Shown here: one piece after another, positions 20,724-33,839 of the stretch
How positions within the stretch are numbered: position 1 is the stretch's first letter
How the letters are laid out: each line of letters opens with the position of its first letter
From: Polytrichum commune
Lineage: Eukaryota; Streptophyta; Polytrichopsida; Polytrichales; Polytrichaceae
Reading direction: 5' to 3'
Assembly (NCBI GenBank): GCA_950295325.1
Contig: OX485808.1
Span: forward strand, 16,018,527 to 16,082,526
DNA: 64,000 nt
Notes under the pieces: generated by a model
Databases searched by the model: none
The model's input: only the letters and a program-made list of their open reading frames with translations
What the model was told of the DNA's origin: nothing
Program-made: the position numbers and the translations under genes

Positions 20724-23700
20724 ATGTCTTCAGAAATCGAGATAGTAGCAGAGGGGGAAACTCCACGCGGGAATGGAACAGAGGTCGGAAAGACAAGGTT
20801 GGAAGAGGAGGAACCGATCAAGGATGATGTTTACACGGCTGCGGCACATGGGGATGTGGAGAAGCTGCGGAGATTGGTAGAGGAGGAGAAATGTTCAGTT
20901 TCGCAGCCCGATTCCAGTGGTTACTATGCTCTGCAATGGAGTGCTTTAAACAATCGGAGTGCCGCAGCTCAGTATCTTCTCGAGGTTAGTTTTTTTGCTC
21001 ATCTCTTACCAACACTTATATTCCTACACCGACTTCTAACTTGCACCAGGGGTTTAAAGGCGTGTTTGTACTCGTCTATCTCTCTATTCGAGATGTCATT
21101 GCATCTGTCCTTTTATTAGCGGTGTAGCCATTGCATTTATTTTTCTCAGTGTCATAGGCTTAGTCCAGGGGTTTTACACATTTTGTGCTTATTTTGATCT
21201 TTCTACATAATGGGAGTGCCAGAGCTCAATATCTTTTTGCTCTTCTCTTACAGGAGATTTTACAAGGGGTTGGTCTTAATTATGTACTTAAACAAGCACA
21301 TGGTGCATGTGTGTCTATGGCCATGCTTGTACTCGTGACTCTCCTGTCTCTCTATTAGTGCTGTCATTGCATTTGTCTTTTTCTTAGCGGGGTAGCTATT
21401 GCATTAATCTTTCTTAATGTCGCAGGTATAGTGCAGAGGTTTTACACATTTTGTGCTTATGTTGGGGTATTTGCACTTCTGGTAGAGAGTAGCAAGTCTG
21501 TCTACCTATAGTCCTTGCTGACCACGACTAACCGACATCTCTTAACATATGCATCCTCTCCATCGTTATGAAGAAATCTTATGGGAAAATGGATGACACA
21601 TACATCAGCATGAAGGCGACGATTTTGTTGCAGATTTTGTTATTAATGTAGCTGTATAAGAAGTTAGGTTTCCATGAAGGGTTCTTTTACAATTCCTAAG
21701 CTTTTAAACCTGGGCTGTCATGTCAAGCATTTGTTGCTATTCATGTTAATTAAGTAATTTGTTGCCATTTGTGTAGTTTAACATCAACACTATACCTTTT
21801 TGAGCTTCCAAGCTTTTACCACCTTTGACCAGTGCTGTATGTCTTGTTCTTTTCTTGATACTTGGTGATCTTGATCATTGGTGCCTCCCTCTACCATGAG
21901 TTTTACTGGAGTATATAGCTCTTTGATGTCTGGATTGGATATCCCTTCTGATATTCGTCTTTTGTACTGGTTACCGATATCTTGAAGCTTTTAGTTTGAC
22001 AAGATATGTTTGCTCGTCTGATTAGCTCAGTGATGCTGAATTTCTTAAGGTGTTTATCATCCATTAGATCCATTGTATAGAGATATGAGTTTCAACTAAA
22101 TGTGAATCTGGAAAAGTACAAATGACTTGGACTGCATAGTAGCCAAGAATCACGAATAGTTTAGAAATTAGGTTAAGGATATATGCATGTGGATTATACA
22201 ATTCTTACCTAGATACCTTTTCATTTTTTGCTTTGTATGGACCAATCTCATTTTGTTTGTTACTTCTTTGCAGTTTGTTTGAAGGAGGCCTTGTTTTGTA
22301 GCAGTAAGTCTGTCAAGTTGGAGAAATAAAAGATCACCCATATCATCTGTAGCAAGCAGATGGGTGCAGAATGTTATGTATTTTGATTTTATGTATTGAA
22401 TATTGAGGACACTCTCATTAACTTGCCTCTGTATGGAATGTTTATGCAGCATGGGGCAGACGTGAATGTTGCTGACTTTACCGGGCAAACTGCCTTGCAT
22501 TGGACAGCTGTTCGGGGCTCAATTCAAGTGGCAGAGTTACTACTCCAGAATGGGGCTCGTTTGGAACATGCCGATTTCCATGGGTATCGGGTGTGCAGCT
22601 GTTACTCAATATTGCCTAGTTTACGGTTCTATAGTTTTTATTGGAGACAAAATGTACATTAATTCTTACAAGTATTTCCATTCGACATATTAGAATTTTT
22701 ATTGACTTTATTATGCTGGGTACTGCAACCTCTTATTTTGTGTTCTTCTATCTTACAGACAACCCATGTAGCAGCACAATATGGACAAACTGCCCTTCTT
22801 TACCACATTGTAACAAAGTGGGGTGCGGAAGTGGATTCTCTTGACCATGATGGCCGAAGCCCCCTGCATTGGTTGGTTTCCGTTTTCTTTTGTCTGGTGT
22901 AATTACACCTGGTTCGTGGTGCTTCGTACACCTTATTTGGGAGTTGTCAGAGAAGCATTTTTTTTATTTGCCTATGACATATAAAGTAGGAAGTGTCCTA
23001 TTGAAACAGTAGTAAATGGTGCTGTGACCACATCAAGTTTGGCTCATGTATCAGTACACGCATATCCCGTTTTTTCATTCTTATTGTATATCTCAAAGTG
23101 CTACCTTTTAGTACTAGCACAATTTTGATACTGGTTTGGGGGCGTTTTTAGCAGGCATTATCCTTTGATGCTCCTGATCTCCGTTGGTCTTTATGGAAGA
23201 GGTGTGGTACCATGAAGAAACTCACTTGGTGTTGGTACATGCAGGGCTGGCTATAAAGGCTTTGCAGATTGCATCCGATTACTCCTTTTCATGGATGCAT
23301 ACATTGGTCAAGCAGATAAAGAAGGTATCTGCACTGAACTCCACATAAAGATGAAGTATTTGTCTTGGATCTTTAGTTTTTTGTTGTTGTTACAAACTTT
23401 GATGCATAAAGACTCTATTGCAGGGAATGAGGACGTTTTGTAATTTTTGGTACACAGTTTGGTGGGAAAGCTATGAAATTACAGCTCCTAAATAGACCAC
23501 ACATCTTCTGGATAATCTTGGTTTTTAATCTGGACATGAGAATCTATTGTTATGAGGAGTTTCTCAAGCTCCTATCTTCATTTTTGTTGTGGCAGGGTGC
23601 ACACCATTGCACTGGGCAGCTATTCGTGGAAACCTTGAGGCATGCACTGTGTTGGTGCAAGCAGGCAGCCTCGAAGATTTGATGGCAAAAGAGACTACTG

Positions 23701-26700
23701 GTTGCACCCCAGCACAACTGGCATCTGACAAAGGACACCGCCATGTGACACAATTTCTTGTTAGTACTCACTTTTCTCTCCAATGCATGTTGTACCTAGT
23801 GTAGCCCCAGTTGTGACTTTGCCTATCACATGGCTGGGCTGACAGACAAGGTTGGCAATCTGCTACATGAGATGGGTTGGAGGACATTCTTTGGATGAAA
23901 TGTGCTTAAAGTTTCACAATTGTAACAGAAACTTTGCTGTGATAGGTTTCCTGTTACTCTGACCTTGGAATTTCTAATTTCATGATGTTATATGGTGTGC
24001 TGAATGCAGGGAAATGCCCGTCGAGTATTTGAGAGACGGTGGGATGCCAAGGGTCCTCTTGGAAGATTCACAAAATTAGGGCTAACCCCTGTCTTGTGGC
24101 TCATCATCATTGCATTGCTTCTTTTATTCATCAATTCCGTGATGACATGTAACCCATCATCCCTTTGCTTTTGGAAAGTTGCATATATTTTCAAGTTTAA
24201 ATACAATGAACAAACAGAGAATGGTACTGAAACAAGAGTCATCAAGTAGATTAGCCATGTATGCTTTGGAGCTGAGGATATTGATATTGATTCTTGAGCT
24301 AATTATCTCGTAAACTAGCAGAGTTAGACACTTTGAAGTATGAGTACTGATTTGATGGTTGTGCTTGATGGTCATACTTTTGGGACACAGCGAGGACTTT
24401 ATTGAAGATAACAGCTGGAGATGGATTCTGGGCTTGTATAGTTGTTCTGCTAAGTGGAAGTGGCCTCTTTCTTCTCTATCGATGCACAAGGTTTGTATTG
24501 TTTGGAAGTGAGTCGGCTTTGCTGGCCTTGTAACGATTTATACAAGTACCAGTTGTATCTGGGCATACTTTTGGTTTAGATATGTTCTGTTTATTAAAGG
24601 TCTCTTGTCCTTATCTCTAATATGGTTTTTGAAGTGTAAGGAACTGATATTTGGGGAATCTGTGGATGGCAGCAAGGATCCAGGGTACATTAGCCCTGCT
24701 CGTGGACAGCAATCCAAAGATTCAGATGTGAGTGGTCTTCTCATTATTGGGTTGCTATGCATTTGTAGAGTGAATATTGTGCTCCACTTTTATCAGATTG
24801 TGAGCAGCTCACTTCAACCCCTAAATGCACATATCTTTTGAAAAAGAAGTGGATCAATTTGATTGTGTTAAGATCTTGGAATGTCCTCCTGAGCGAGCGG
24901 GGATCATATATGACAGCAAGTGCATTTAGGGGTTAATCTAACCATCAGGTGTAGAGGATTGTGAATAATTTATCAAGCTATCTTGCTAAGAGGGTCATTT
25001 TGCCGATTTTGTTGTTGTTTTTCTACTGTTGGTTGAACTAGGATGAATTGAGAAGTAGTTATGTTTTGTTTTCTAGTGTGAAGTAAGATTTCTCACATTT
25101 TTCAGGCTCATGTAAATATTCTTCTGTATAATCTGTTGTATTTGAAGGGAAGCATATGCCAGTTTAGGTTCCTCATATATCAAAACGTCTGTTGCAACAC
25201 ATAGATCCTTACGTAAAAGGTGTGATTGACTAGCATGTCTAGAATATTATTTCCAAGGTTCAGTCCGCTGTGATCAAAGAATGCAAACCAGGAACTCAGA
25301 AATGTGATCACAAGGTCAATAAAATAAGGTGGTTCACACTGCAGGTTCCTCTACTGAAGAGTGATTTGAGCAGCCCAGCACTATGGGCAGGATACTGGGC
25401 ACAGCTATGTCCTACTTGCAAGGTCTGGCATGTGCTCACTCTGTTCAATTATTTCAGAGATCTATGGATGTGGGGAATTTTGTTGTAGTATTTTAGTTAT
25501 TGGTCTATTTACAAGGCTCAAAATCTGCAAAATTTGGAATTGTTCTGGAGGATATTGAAAGCGAACATCCCACCAGGGTGCAGGCAGGGATTTATATTGG
25601 GCAGCAAATCTTTTTTTGAAGTTGACAATGAGGTTGCTTAGATGCTCAATGATCAGTGTTGATTATATGATGTTACAGATAGTCAGGCCATTGCGATCAA
25701 AGCACTGTTCATCATGCAACCGGTGTGTGGAGCAATTTGATCATCATTGCCCCTGGATCTCTAACTGTGTTGGGAAGGTATGCTTTTGTTTTCTTTCTTA
25801 ATCTTTTTCTTGACTCTTTTCTGCTGCCAACTTGTAGATCTAATTTCTGGCATCAACAATCATACTTGGTGTGCCTTTGATGAGCCAGTATTTGTCTGGT
25901 ATGGCGTCTTGTGTCTTGTGCCTTTCCCCATCCAATAGACAGCGGGCGTGTACCAAATTCCATAGACATCCCTCTGGGATGGTTATTGAAAGATTTTTTG
26001 AAGTACTGAGGGATCATTTGATTTGTTTACTGTTTTGAAAGACTATCACCTATTATTACTTAATTTCACTAGAAGAGACATTCATTGGTGATCGTTTCTT
26101 TTATAGGAAATTTGTTCATAACCATCATAATTCTCACTCTTTGTGCCTTTATTGATGCAGAATAACAAGTGGGACTTTTTTATATTTCTTACCTTGGAGG
26201 TCACAGCCATGATCATAGCAGCTTGTGTCACTCTGCACCGTAAGACCCGTACCTTGCATTGGCGTGTTCTTATCGTATATCCTGATTGTGGGAATCTTGT
26301 TCAAGTTTCATCACTTCCAGGAAAACTGGTCTAAACCCCAGCACAAGCTACTTGGCCAGCTTGAATTTGATCATAGATATTGTGATTGTATTTGTTTGAC
26401 TTGTGAGATTAACACTGTAATTGATATGAACTTTATAACACTGGCTCAGGCCTATGGGAGGATCCAACAGCGCCCTCAGGACCTGCAGAGTTTCTTCAGC
26501 ATGTGGGAATTTATCATTCTGGCGCAATTGTCTTTCTATTTGGGGATATTTTCCTCCTCCTTGGTGCTGGTACATTGGCTGGTTTGCAAGCTTGGCAGGT
26601 GAACCATTACATAATTTTAAGGCTTTTGTCATATGCTACTTGAAACTAGCTAAATCAAAATAGAGGCTTAATGCTGACACTCACCCATAAGGTGTTAGCT

Positions 26701-27973
26701 TTTCTGCTTTGATCAATACTGAGCATTGATGCCCTGCTGTGGGAGTAAAATTCTGGCTTCAAAGAAGGTATTTGCCTTAGCTGATGTAATCCGTGTGTGG
26801 TTGTTACTGAGCTGTATTTAAATTCCAGATTTCACGCAATATAACGACCAATGAAATGGCAAATGCCATGCGCTATGGCTATTTGAAGGGTGCTGATGGG
26901 AGGTTCCGCAACCCGTATGACTCTGGTTGCCGCAAAAATTGTGTGAACTTTTTATTTGTTGGCTATAATGAGGACATTGAAGTCCCATGGGAGCCCATTC
27001 AGCAACATGGAGGCTTGATTCAATTGGGTAGCAGGTGATTGTTGTCTCTATGCTTTTCCCTGGCCTGGATATATTCTTGTATCAGTTCTGTACTAGGTTT
27101 GAATATGGAATGTTAATAGCGGGTCCCCATCTGAGATGGATTTCTTTTTTTAATGGGAGATGTGAAGAAGAAAGTAATCTTCTATTGCTCGTCAGTTCAA
27201 ATAACCTTGTGATTTACCGTGGGTAGGAAGTGCTACTTGCGACTGAACTGGGAACTGGCATGTTTACAGTTGCATGTTAGTAGGAAAAATTACTCCTATA
27301 TTGTGGTGGACACATAAAAGAGATCTCTTTTACACTTGATCCAAGGGACCAGGGAGACCGGGGAATACTTCATTTTTCTCATGAAGTGGGTCCCTTGTTT
27401 TTGCTCCATTTGCTAAATCATTTTGGCATGGGAGAGGGGTACATCTTTTCACTTGTGGTGTATGCTTGGAGGTAGTGTTTGAACTCAAATGAAGAGCAGC
27501 CTATTCTGGTTCATTGAGGGCCAAATAAATTGAGCACCTCTAGGCATACCAAAACGACTTTGACCCTCAATTAGACTGATATAGAATGTTCTTCGTTCAA
27601 ACCTCCAGACTGCCTGTGAGCATGCACTGAAAACTTACCAAACATGGAAGGTTTTGTTTGCAAGACAACCGACTCCTGACCAAAAAGTCATGTTGAGTTA
27701 GAGGATAACTCTATTATACATGAATATCTAAAGATCTTTCGTAGGTTAACATTGGTTTTTGGTGTGAGCAGGTCAGTACAAGCAGGAGCTGTGGGTGCCA
27801 GCCTTGGTGGAGTGCCAGGCCAAGGCCCGGCCAACGTGCCCAACGGTGACTCAAAAATTCACCACGTGCACTCCTCAACATGTTCACATCAACATCAAGG
27901 CCACAGCCAGATTGGGTTGAGTAACCTTGGCTTTCCTCGAAGTGTCGGTCATACAGGGGAACGTTCTGTTTAG
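20724..27973 (+). CDS. PAT24: Ankyrin-repeat DHHC protein S-acyltransferase, TIP1/PAT24-like
   Basis: Fourteen exons join in frame to 621 residues, close to the Arabidopsis TIP1/PAT24 length: 20724-20984, 22450-22590, 22759-22871, 23245-23324, 23596-23759, 24010-24148, 24391-24490, 24673-24727, 25345-25422, 25679-25777, 26161-26239, 26450-26598, 26829-27034, 27772-27973. Ankyrin repeats fill residues about 35-250 ([27 protein letters not shown]). TM1 is about 279-298 and TM2 about 310-328, each followed by polar loops. The cysteine-rich domain [20 protein letters not shown] then ends in DHHC (bases 25739-25750), with C401 the expected acyl-carrying nucleophile. TM3 (exon 11) and TM4 (exon 12) follow, then NITTNEMAN, the TTxE motif. 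The enzyme transfers palmitate from acyl-CoA to substrate cysteines at endomembranes; Arabidopsis TIP1 is needed for root-hair and tip growth. The tail is His/Ser-rich. All catalytic elements are intact. Confidence 0.95.
20956..21470 (+). repeat. Local direct duplication copying the end of PAT exon 1 into intron 1
   Basis: A unit starting GGAGTGCC at 20956 (inside exon 1) recurs at 21213, period about 257. Both copies contain the exon end (AGCTCAGTATCTTCT versus AGCTCAATATCTTTT), then TTGCTC-TCTCTTAC, CTTGTACTCGT, CTCTCTATT, GTCATTGCAT-TGTC, TAGC-GTAGC-ATTGCATT and GGTTTTACACATTTTGTGCT. The second copy has lost the GAG-GT donor, which may keep it out of the mRNA. Confidence 0.75.
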
Positions 27974-29800
27974 ACCCAATAGCTCTCTTTTGTACACAAT
28001 ATTTGTAGTGGAGGCAGTGCTGTCAATCGTGTTCCCTCCCTTCACCATTGTACTTTACTAAGTAGACGTGTGTTAATGAAGGGTGCATGTTAATGATCTT
28101 GTTTTAGAGTGTGAAGTTAGCAGCAGTCATGTGGGCAGTTAGGTCACCAGACCTTGTTGCCATTGCATGCACTATTTTGTATCATGTGAAGAATTGAATT
28201 ATTCAAAATCTTACACTGAATAGTGGAGCACAAGGTGTCACTTGTGAGTCATGCAAACTTCTGATTTATGAGAAGATGCTGTAGGGGTTGTGAGAATCTT
28301 TGTATTTGAGTATCAGGTAATATTTTCGTACAGACGTTTTATCAGTGAACAACATCCATGATCTGGCCCACAAAGAATTGTCAAGCAGGGTGTTGTATGA
28401 CCAGCTGGGCTTTTGAGGTCAGGACTTAGGAATACCTCCACAAAACAATAGCCCAACACTCGTGGGGGGAATTCTCTTCAAGTATTGGAGAATGAAAGAT
28501 TGGGAATCATCATATACAAGCATACCTCTCATCCATCCAACATAAAAACTTTTAGGTTTGTTATGGTGCGAGTTTTCTTCCACAAGGATCCATCCAGGAA
28601 AAGATGGAGAATAGTTTTGAACAAGTAGGTAAGGAGTGTGAGGGTGGTGGATGACATGCACAGCATTAGTATGAGAATGCTGATTTGCAAGTGGACACTG
28701 GTGATTGCAGACAATGGTGCCCTAGGGATTGGATAAAAGGGCATATATATATATATATATCTTGAACATGTGTTTCATATGTTAACAATAGAAACCACTT
28801 GGGAAACACTATGCAAAGTGCACGTAATCTCCAAAAACAAGATAACAGAACTAAACTGCAACCGATGTTATTATTATTAGTGCATCATCTATCAAAAACG
28901 ATTGTGCATTCTTCCTGCTCATATGTCCATGTTGAAGGACAATTCCAATGCAAGACCTAAAAGAATAAAATAAAATTGTAATTCACAAAGAACTGGACAT
29001 ACAAGAAGGGTTAAATTTATGCAAATGAAAGTAAGGAGATAAACCAAAAGCAAGATCAAAAGGGCTTAGAAAGAAACTAATATTCAAAACAACTTAAAAA
29101 ATATTAGTTCATTTTATTTAATTGTGATTTAGTAAGTATCCAACTAGGATGTCATGTGAACTTCTTGTCCATGTTACAAGTGCCACGTCATCCCGGCGTT
29201 CTCGTGGTAACAACTTACAAGGATCTCTTCTGGAACGTTCTGGAAGATAGCTTCGACACTGCTCTGGAGGTTCGATGATCAAGTAGATAGGCTACTGCAA
29301 GAAACTTACAAGCAATTGTACACATTATATTTAATCTCTAGATGAGAGATGCATCTTCATGTAATTGTCACCTGGTGCAATAGATTTCTACTACTATACT
29401 ATACAAGTGTACATACTTAGTTTGCAGAATGAATGCTTAAACTCTCTTGTGTTAACACTGAGCACTCTCCAAGTCTAACCATTTTGAGCAGTAACAGACA
29501 ATTCATTTAGTTCTGACATTCGGGTGATGTCTAGAGAGAGAGAGTTCCAAAAACTTGCGATGAAGCTCCAAATTATCACCAAAATCAAGGACGCTTTGGG
29601 ATACCACTGAGGCCGAGAAACAAAGGTCATGTGCCAGCTCTCCTGTTTGGAGTCAACATAGATATTGAAATACAGTTTGATTTACTCCACAATTCAGAAG
29701 AGTGAAGCACCTCAAAGGGGTTTACTTTCTCACCATCCTTTGAACCTTTTCATTAGTAGCCCAACAACACAAGTGGTACACTTTAAAAGCATTGCCAATG
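27974..29800. other. Intergenic, no gene seen; (AT)n run at 28742-28760
   Basis: About the first 300 bases are the probable 3' UTR of the S-acyltransferase gene. The rest shows no supported ORF. A TA dinucleotide microsatellite lies at 28742-28760. Bases 29170-29420 have an LTR-like look (TGTTACAAGTGCCACGTCA near 29173) but no partner was found. Confidence 0.5.
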
Positions 29801-29812
29801 ATCTGAAGGTAT

Positions 29813-30066
29813 GTGTCACTTATGAAATTATCCCTTGATTGGCACCCTATCTGTCAAGTTGTTCGTAACGGCAAGCTCTGGACAAGCCAAGAGACGGCAA
29901 CAATAATGCACATTGCTACCAAGGTCACTTGTTGTTGCACATTGTGTGGTGGGGCGGTCATGGTTGCACGATCTAAAGAAGCAAAGCACATGAGAGATCA
30001 CGGACGATACAAACGGCTACATGGAAATCTTGAGGTTCGATTATTATTATTGTTATATATTTTTTG
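29813..30066 (+). pseudogene. Zinc-finger-like ORF fragment, probably transposon-derived
   Basis: An 84-codon ORF contains CTLCGGAVMVARSKEAKHMR followed by DHGRYK, a C-x2-C-x13-H-x3-H arrangement like a single C2H2/BED-type finger. This is typical of the N-terminus of DNA-transposon proteins or of uncharacterised ORFs in plant repeats. The frame ends at 30066 with no recognisable continuation. The segment lies upstream of the copia insertion and may be part of the same older element as 34644-35004. I cannot name the family. Confidence 0.35.
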
Positions 30067-30917
30067 ATTTCTGGCATGTGTGGGTTTCGTACGCCAAGCT
30101 TTATGTCATTGTAACAGTCTTGCCAACTTCTTACTTTAATGCATGTCTTAGTCATAAGATGTTTAAGTTTATGAGAATGTTGAATGCTCAAAATATAACT
30201 TCCTATGATTGTGATGGTTGTTGTCAAGGGCCCCTATTCCAACAACCTAATGATTATCAACCGTGTTTCAGTGATTAAGCGCACTAGTTGTAAATCCTTA
30301 TGAGTTGCCATTGCTAAAGGAGTTTACAGCCGGGGTGTTCTTATTCGAAGCGTGCATGCCCCTTCCTTTTGTAACATTATGAATCAAGTAGTGGTTCACG
30401 TTGTTGATGAACTGCAATGTATGAGACTTATGACGTGCCACTGGCTTTACTATATAGAACGCTATACATGTCATAAAAAAAGATATGTTGGGAACATGGC
30501 AAAACCTGAAGGCACTTTGGCACAAGGTTATAGTTTGTATGAAGCATTGGGCTTGCAATAAGCCAAATGGAGGATTTTAAGCACAGCCTCCGCCAAGTTT
30601 GGGATGTTGAGGGGCTTGATGACATAAAGTTTGGTGTTGCAACTCGGAAGTAACTGACAACAACAGAGGTTCGGGTATAGCACACCTTCACGTCATCACA
30701 AATTCTGCACCAACAATGGTTTTGAAGAGGTGAGCATCATGCACATGCCTAATGCATTATTGTTGTGATTCCCTTGGTTAATGGTTTGGCTTGGTTGTAA
30801 TTGCATTTACTCATTGGGCATCTGGCTTAGGAAGTACGAATATGCTAAAAGGTAGGTGGATGTTGAGTGAACAGCGTACCAAGCTCGGCACTTGGGCCAA
30901 CGCAGGGGCCGTCGTGG

Positions 30918-31274
30918 TATTGGAGTCAATACGTTTCACATTGATTACTTTGTTCAAAATTAGTCACTTGATTAGTTAAGAGTAGTTAGATTGATTAGTG
31001 ATAGAAGTTTCCTCAATTCACATCAGCGGCAATGAAGAGGAAGAATAAGACGAGCAACATGTTGAATGTTGATGGTGTGTGTGCAAGAAGCCTGTGAGTG
31101 TGTATGTGAGCAAAGAATGTCAATAAAGAAGGTTTGATGAATTACGCCTGAGCAATGCAAATATCATCCTGTGAATAGTGTGTGTGATTGTTAGTCATAT
31201 TGTGCCAGTGAGTAAATGAGTTTCACTATTGAGTGAATGTGTTAAAGTGTTCTGATATAGCATTGCTTACAACA
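30918..31274 (+). repeat. 5' LTR of the copia element
   Basis: A 357-base direct partner of 33840-34194, beginning TATTGGAGTCAATACG (the other copy begins TGTTGAAGTCAGTACG) and ending ACAACA. The altered first bases suggest decay of the 5' TG. Confidence 0.9.
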
Positions 31275-31287
31275 GGTTATGGGCCCA
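31275..31287 (+). promoter_or_regulatory. Copia primer-binding site matching the anticodon region of initiator tRNA-Met
   Basis: Directly after the 5' LTR lies GGTTATGGGCCCA. It is complementary to the anticodon stem-loop (TGGGCCCATAACC) of eukaryotic initiator tRNA-Met rather than to the tRNA 3' end. This is the arrangement known from Drosophila copia, where a cleaved tRNA 5' half primes minus-strand synthesis. Confidence 0.75.
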
Positions 31288-31661
31288 GAACCACGACTTC
31301 AATAATTTCGAACAGTAGTTTGAACAGTAGTTTTAGAGTCACAAGAGAAATTGAGAGTAAGCGCGAAGGCGTGGTGTAGTGTCATTTTTCAAGTAGTCAA
31401 GGCAGACTTAAAAGAACTTGCTCATATCGGAAAATTTAGTGGTTCTGGATACAATGTGTGGCAGTTCCAAATGAACGCAGCCTTGCCTGGTGCCGATTTG
31501 CGATGAAGAGCTGATGGAACTGAAGTGTCAACATTGTCATGTCCCTCCGCTCCAGTTCTGTACATTCAATTCTTTCTTGAGTAGTTGAAAATTTCTTGAC
31601 GCTCTGCGTACTCCCACTTGGATATTCCTATTCCTCAACTGTGTCATCAATTGAGTCAATA

Positions 31662-33280
31662 TGAGTGATCTTAAAGAATTGAGTAACCTTGAAAAGTACA
31701 GTGGGAAGGAGTGCAATCTTTAAAAAGTTTAGGCACAAGCCTTTCTCAATGGAAGAGGGTTACTAGAAATTGTTGATGGAACGGAGACTATGCCAAGCTT
31801 GCCATCACACCGATCCTATTCCCAAATACCTGAAATCCACTTTGGAAAAACCTTGTTCACGGAATTTAACACTCCCAGCTCAGACTCAGAAATGTCACCA
31901 ACACATATTGTTGCCATTCAGAATGCCATTCTTGAATTCAAGAAACGAGATGAACAAGCTTCCTCAATTTTGACTCAATTGGTGGACAAGAAAATCCTGC
32001 ATCAGATCATCTATTGTAAGACTTCGAAGGAGATTTGGGACAAGCTTGCGCTTATTCACCAGAGAACCGCCATTCAATCTTTGTATCAGTTGCAGGAGAA
32101 ATGCTACAACATGAGGCTGGGAGAGGATGGTGATATGGCAACATTCATTGGCAATCTTGAAATGCTCAACAATCAGTTGAAGAGCTTGGTTCAAGGCCTT
32201 TCTCAAAGGATATGCTCATTTCTAAAATGCTGAGCAATCTTCCTGCAGTTTACGACACGTTCCAGACTATGTGGAAAACTGTGAATCCCACTCAACAGAC
32301 GTTGATCAATTTACAGACATGGCTTCTTGATGAGGAACGACCCATTCACAAGCGCCAAGCTGAAAATGCACATAGCCACACTACTGCTTATTATTCCAAG
32401 AGCTTCCGACCCTGGGGATAGCCTGGGAGTTATCGTTTCAATCCTAGAGCCAGTGGGAGCACCCCACGTCCTCTCTGGACACCTAATCAACGAGAAGCGC
32501 GACTTCACAGAGCTCAAGAGATCGTTGCGAAGAAACAAGTATCTCGTTGCGGGAACTGCGGAGAAATTGGACATTGGCACAAAGAGTGCCCTCATTCTCC
32601 AAGAAGACATGTTCCAAGCAGAACCCTGGGATGCCAGCTTGCTTGCGCTAGCATCTTTTTCATCCCCCTCGTTTCTTCGAAACCCTCACATGATCATGAC
32701 CACACCAAGAGCATTCATGGTGTAGTTTCTTGATTGTGATATACAACTCACAGATTGGTTTGCAGACAGTGGCTCATCCCATCACATGTCAGACCAACGC
32801 TCTTGGTTCACTAATTTCACCGCGGTTCCTGTTGGCACTTGGCCAGTCCAAGTTGTGGCGGGCCATACAACTTTTGTTGAAGGTTTTGGTGACATCGCTA
32901 TAGAGATATTTATTCAAAATCAGTGGGAGCGTGGTGTTCTTACAGATGTCTTGTTCGTACCAACTCTGCAGAGAAATCTTTTCTTAGTCTCTTCAGCAAC
33001 ACTCAAGAATATTAATACGCTGTACACTAACACGGGCTGCCAAATGCTTGCCGATGGGATTGTGCTCATGAAAGGCTCCTTAGAGGGGATGCTCTATAAA
33101 CTCCATATCACAGCAATTCCTTCCTCCACTCATGCCAACTTGATCCAATCTCTAGGTACTAGTTCAAATTGCTGATGGTACCCATAGCTTGGAGATCTGG
33201 CGTCAAAGGTTGTGCCATCTTAACTATCAAACTATCTTGGCTATGGACCGAACTGAGGCAGTTATTGGCATGATTCTCTA
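31662..33280 (+). pseudogene. Copia gag-protease remnant
   Basis: From an ATG at 31662 the plus strand encodes, in changing frames, a UBN2/Gag-type core (SLYQLQEKCYNMRLGED near 32070; LPAVYDTFQTMW near 32240), then a CCHC zinc knuckle (CGNCGEIGHWHKEC, about 32555-32600). An aspartic-protease-like block with DSGSSHHMSD follows (about 32770-32800), and then the Gag-pre-integrase motif LEIWRQRLCHLNYQTI (about 33190-33240). Stops and frameshifts occur after base 31720, near 32230 and near 32725. In live copia these parts form one polyprotein that packages the RNA and processes itself. Confidence 0.85.
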
Positions 33281-33299
33281 GAATAGGCACACCCCTAAG

Positions 33300-33798
33300 T
33301 CAGGAAATGATCATCCTCTTTCCCTCACTGCCTATAGTAATGCCGCCTTTGCCATGGATCTAGACGACCGTCGGTCCCACTCCAGGTTCATCCTCTTTGT
33401 TAATCACGGTCATGTTCTTTGGGCTTCCTGCAAACAAGCTAGTTGTGCTAACAACACCACTAAAGCAAAATATCTTGCTACATCCTCCATTACTAAAGAT
33501 ATAATCTGGCACAGACGATTGCTCTCCAGTCTTGGAAAAATCCCCACTTCTCCTACCCATTTATTCATTGACAACCAGAATGCCTTGCGTCTTATCAAGA
33601 ATCATGAATTCCATCAACGGACTAGGTACATCGTTGTTTAGTACCACGTCATACGTGAAGCATTTTTAACCAATCTCACCCTCCCTTCCTTTGCCTCCAT
33701 TCATGATCAATTGGCTAATATATTTACTAAGGCACTTCCCAAGGAGACTTTCCAACGCATGCGCCATCAGCTTGGCATGTGTTCAAATGAGCATTAAG
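33300..33798 (+). pseudogene. Copia RNase H remnant and polyprotein end
   Basis: The plus strand encodes a copia-type RNase H segment: DLDDRRSHSRFILFVNHGHV, then AKYLATSSITKDIIWHRRLL, then LFIDNQNALRLIKNHEFHQR, then YHVIREAFL and ANIFTKALPKETFQRMRHQL. It ends at the TAA at 33796-33798. An in-frame stop at about 33639 breaks it. It begins immediately after the Gag-pre-integrase region, showing the deletion of integrase and RT. Confidence 0.85.
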
Positions 33799-33839
33799 TG
33801 GGAGATTGGATACATCTTCCAATGCTCAACGAGTGGGAG

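Noticed and set aside
26143-26334. 63-codon ORF reading through the exon 11 donor of the S-acyltransferase
   Set aside because: Family alignment requires splicing at 26239/26450, which restores frame and the conserved DPTAPSG segment.
29170-29420. Solo LTR beginning TGTTACAAGTG
   Set aside because: No second copy, no convincing terminal CA or target duplication seen.
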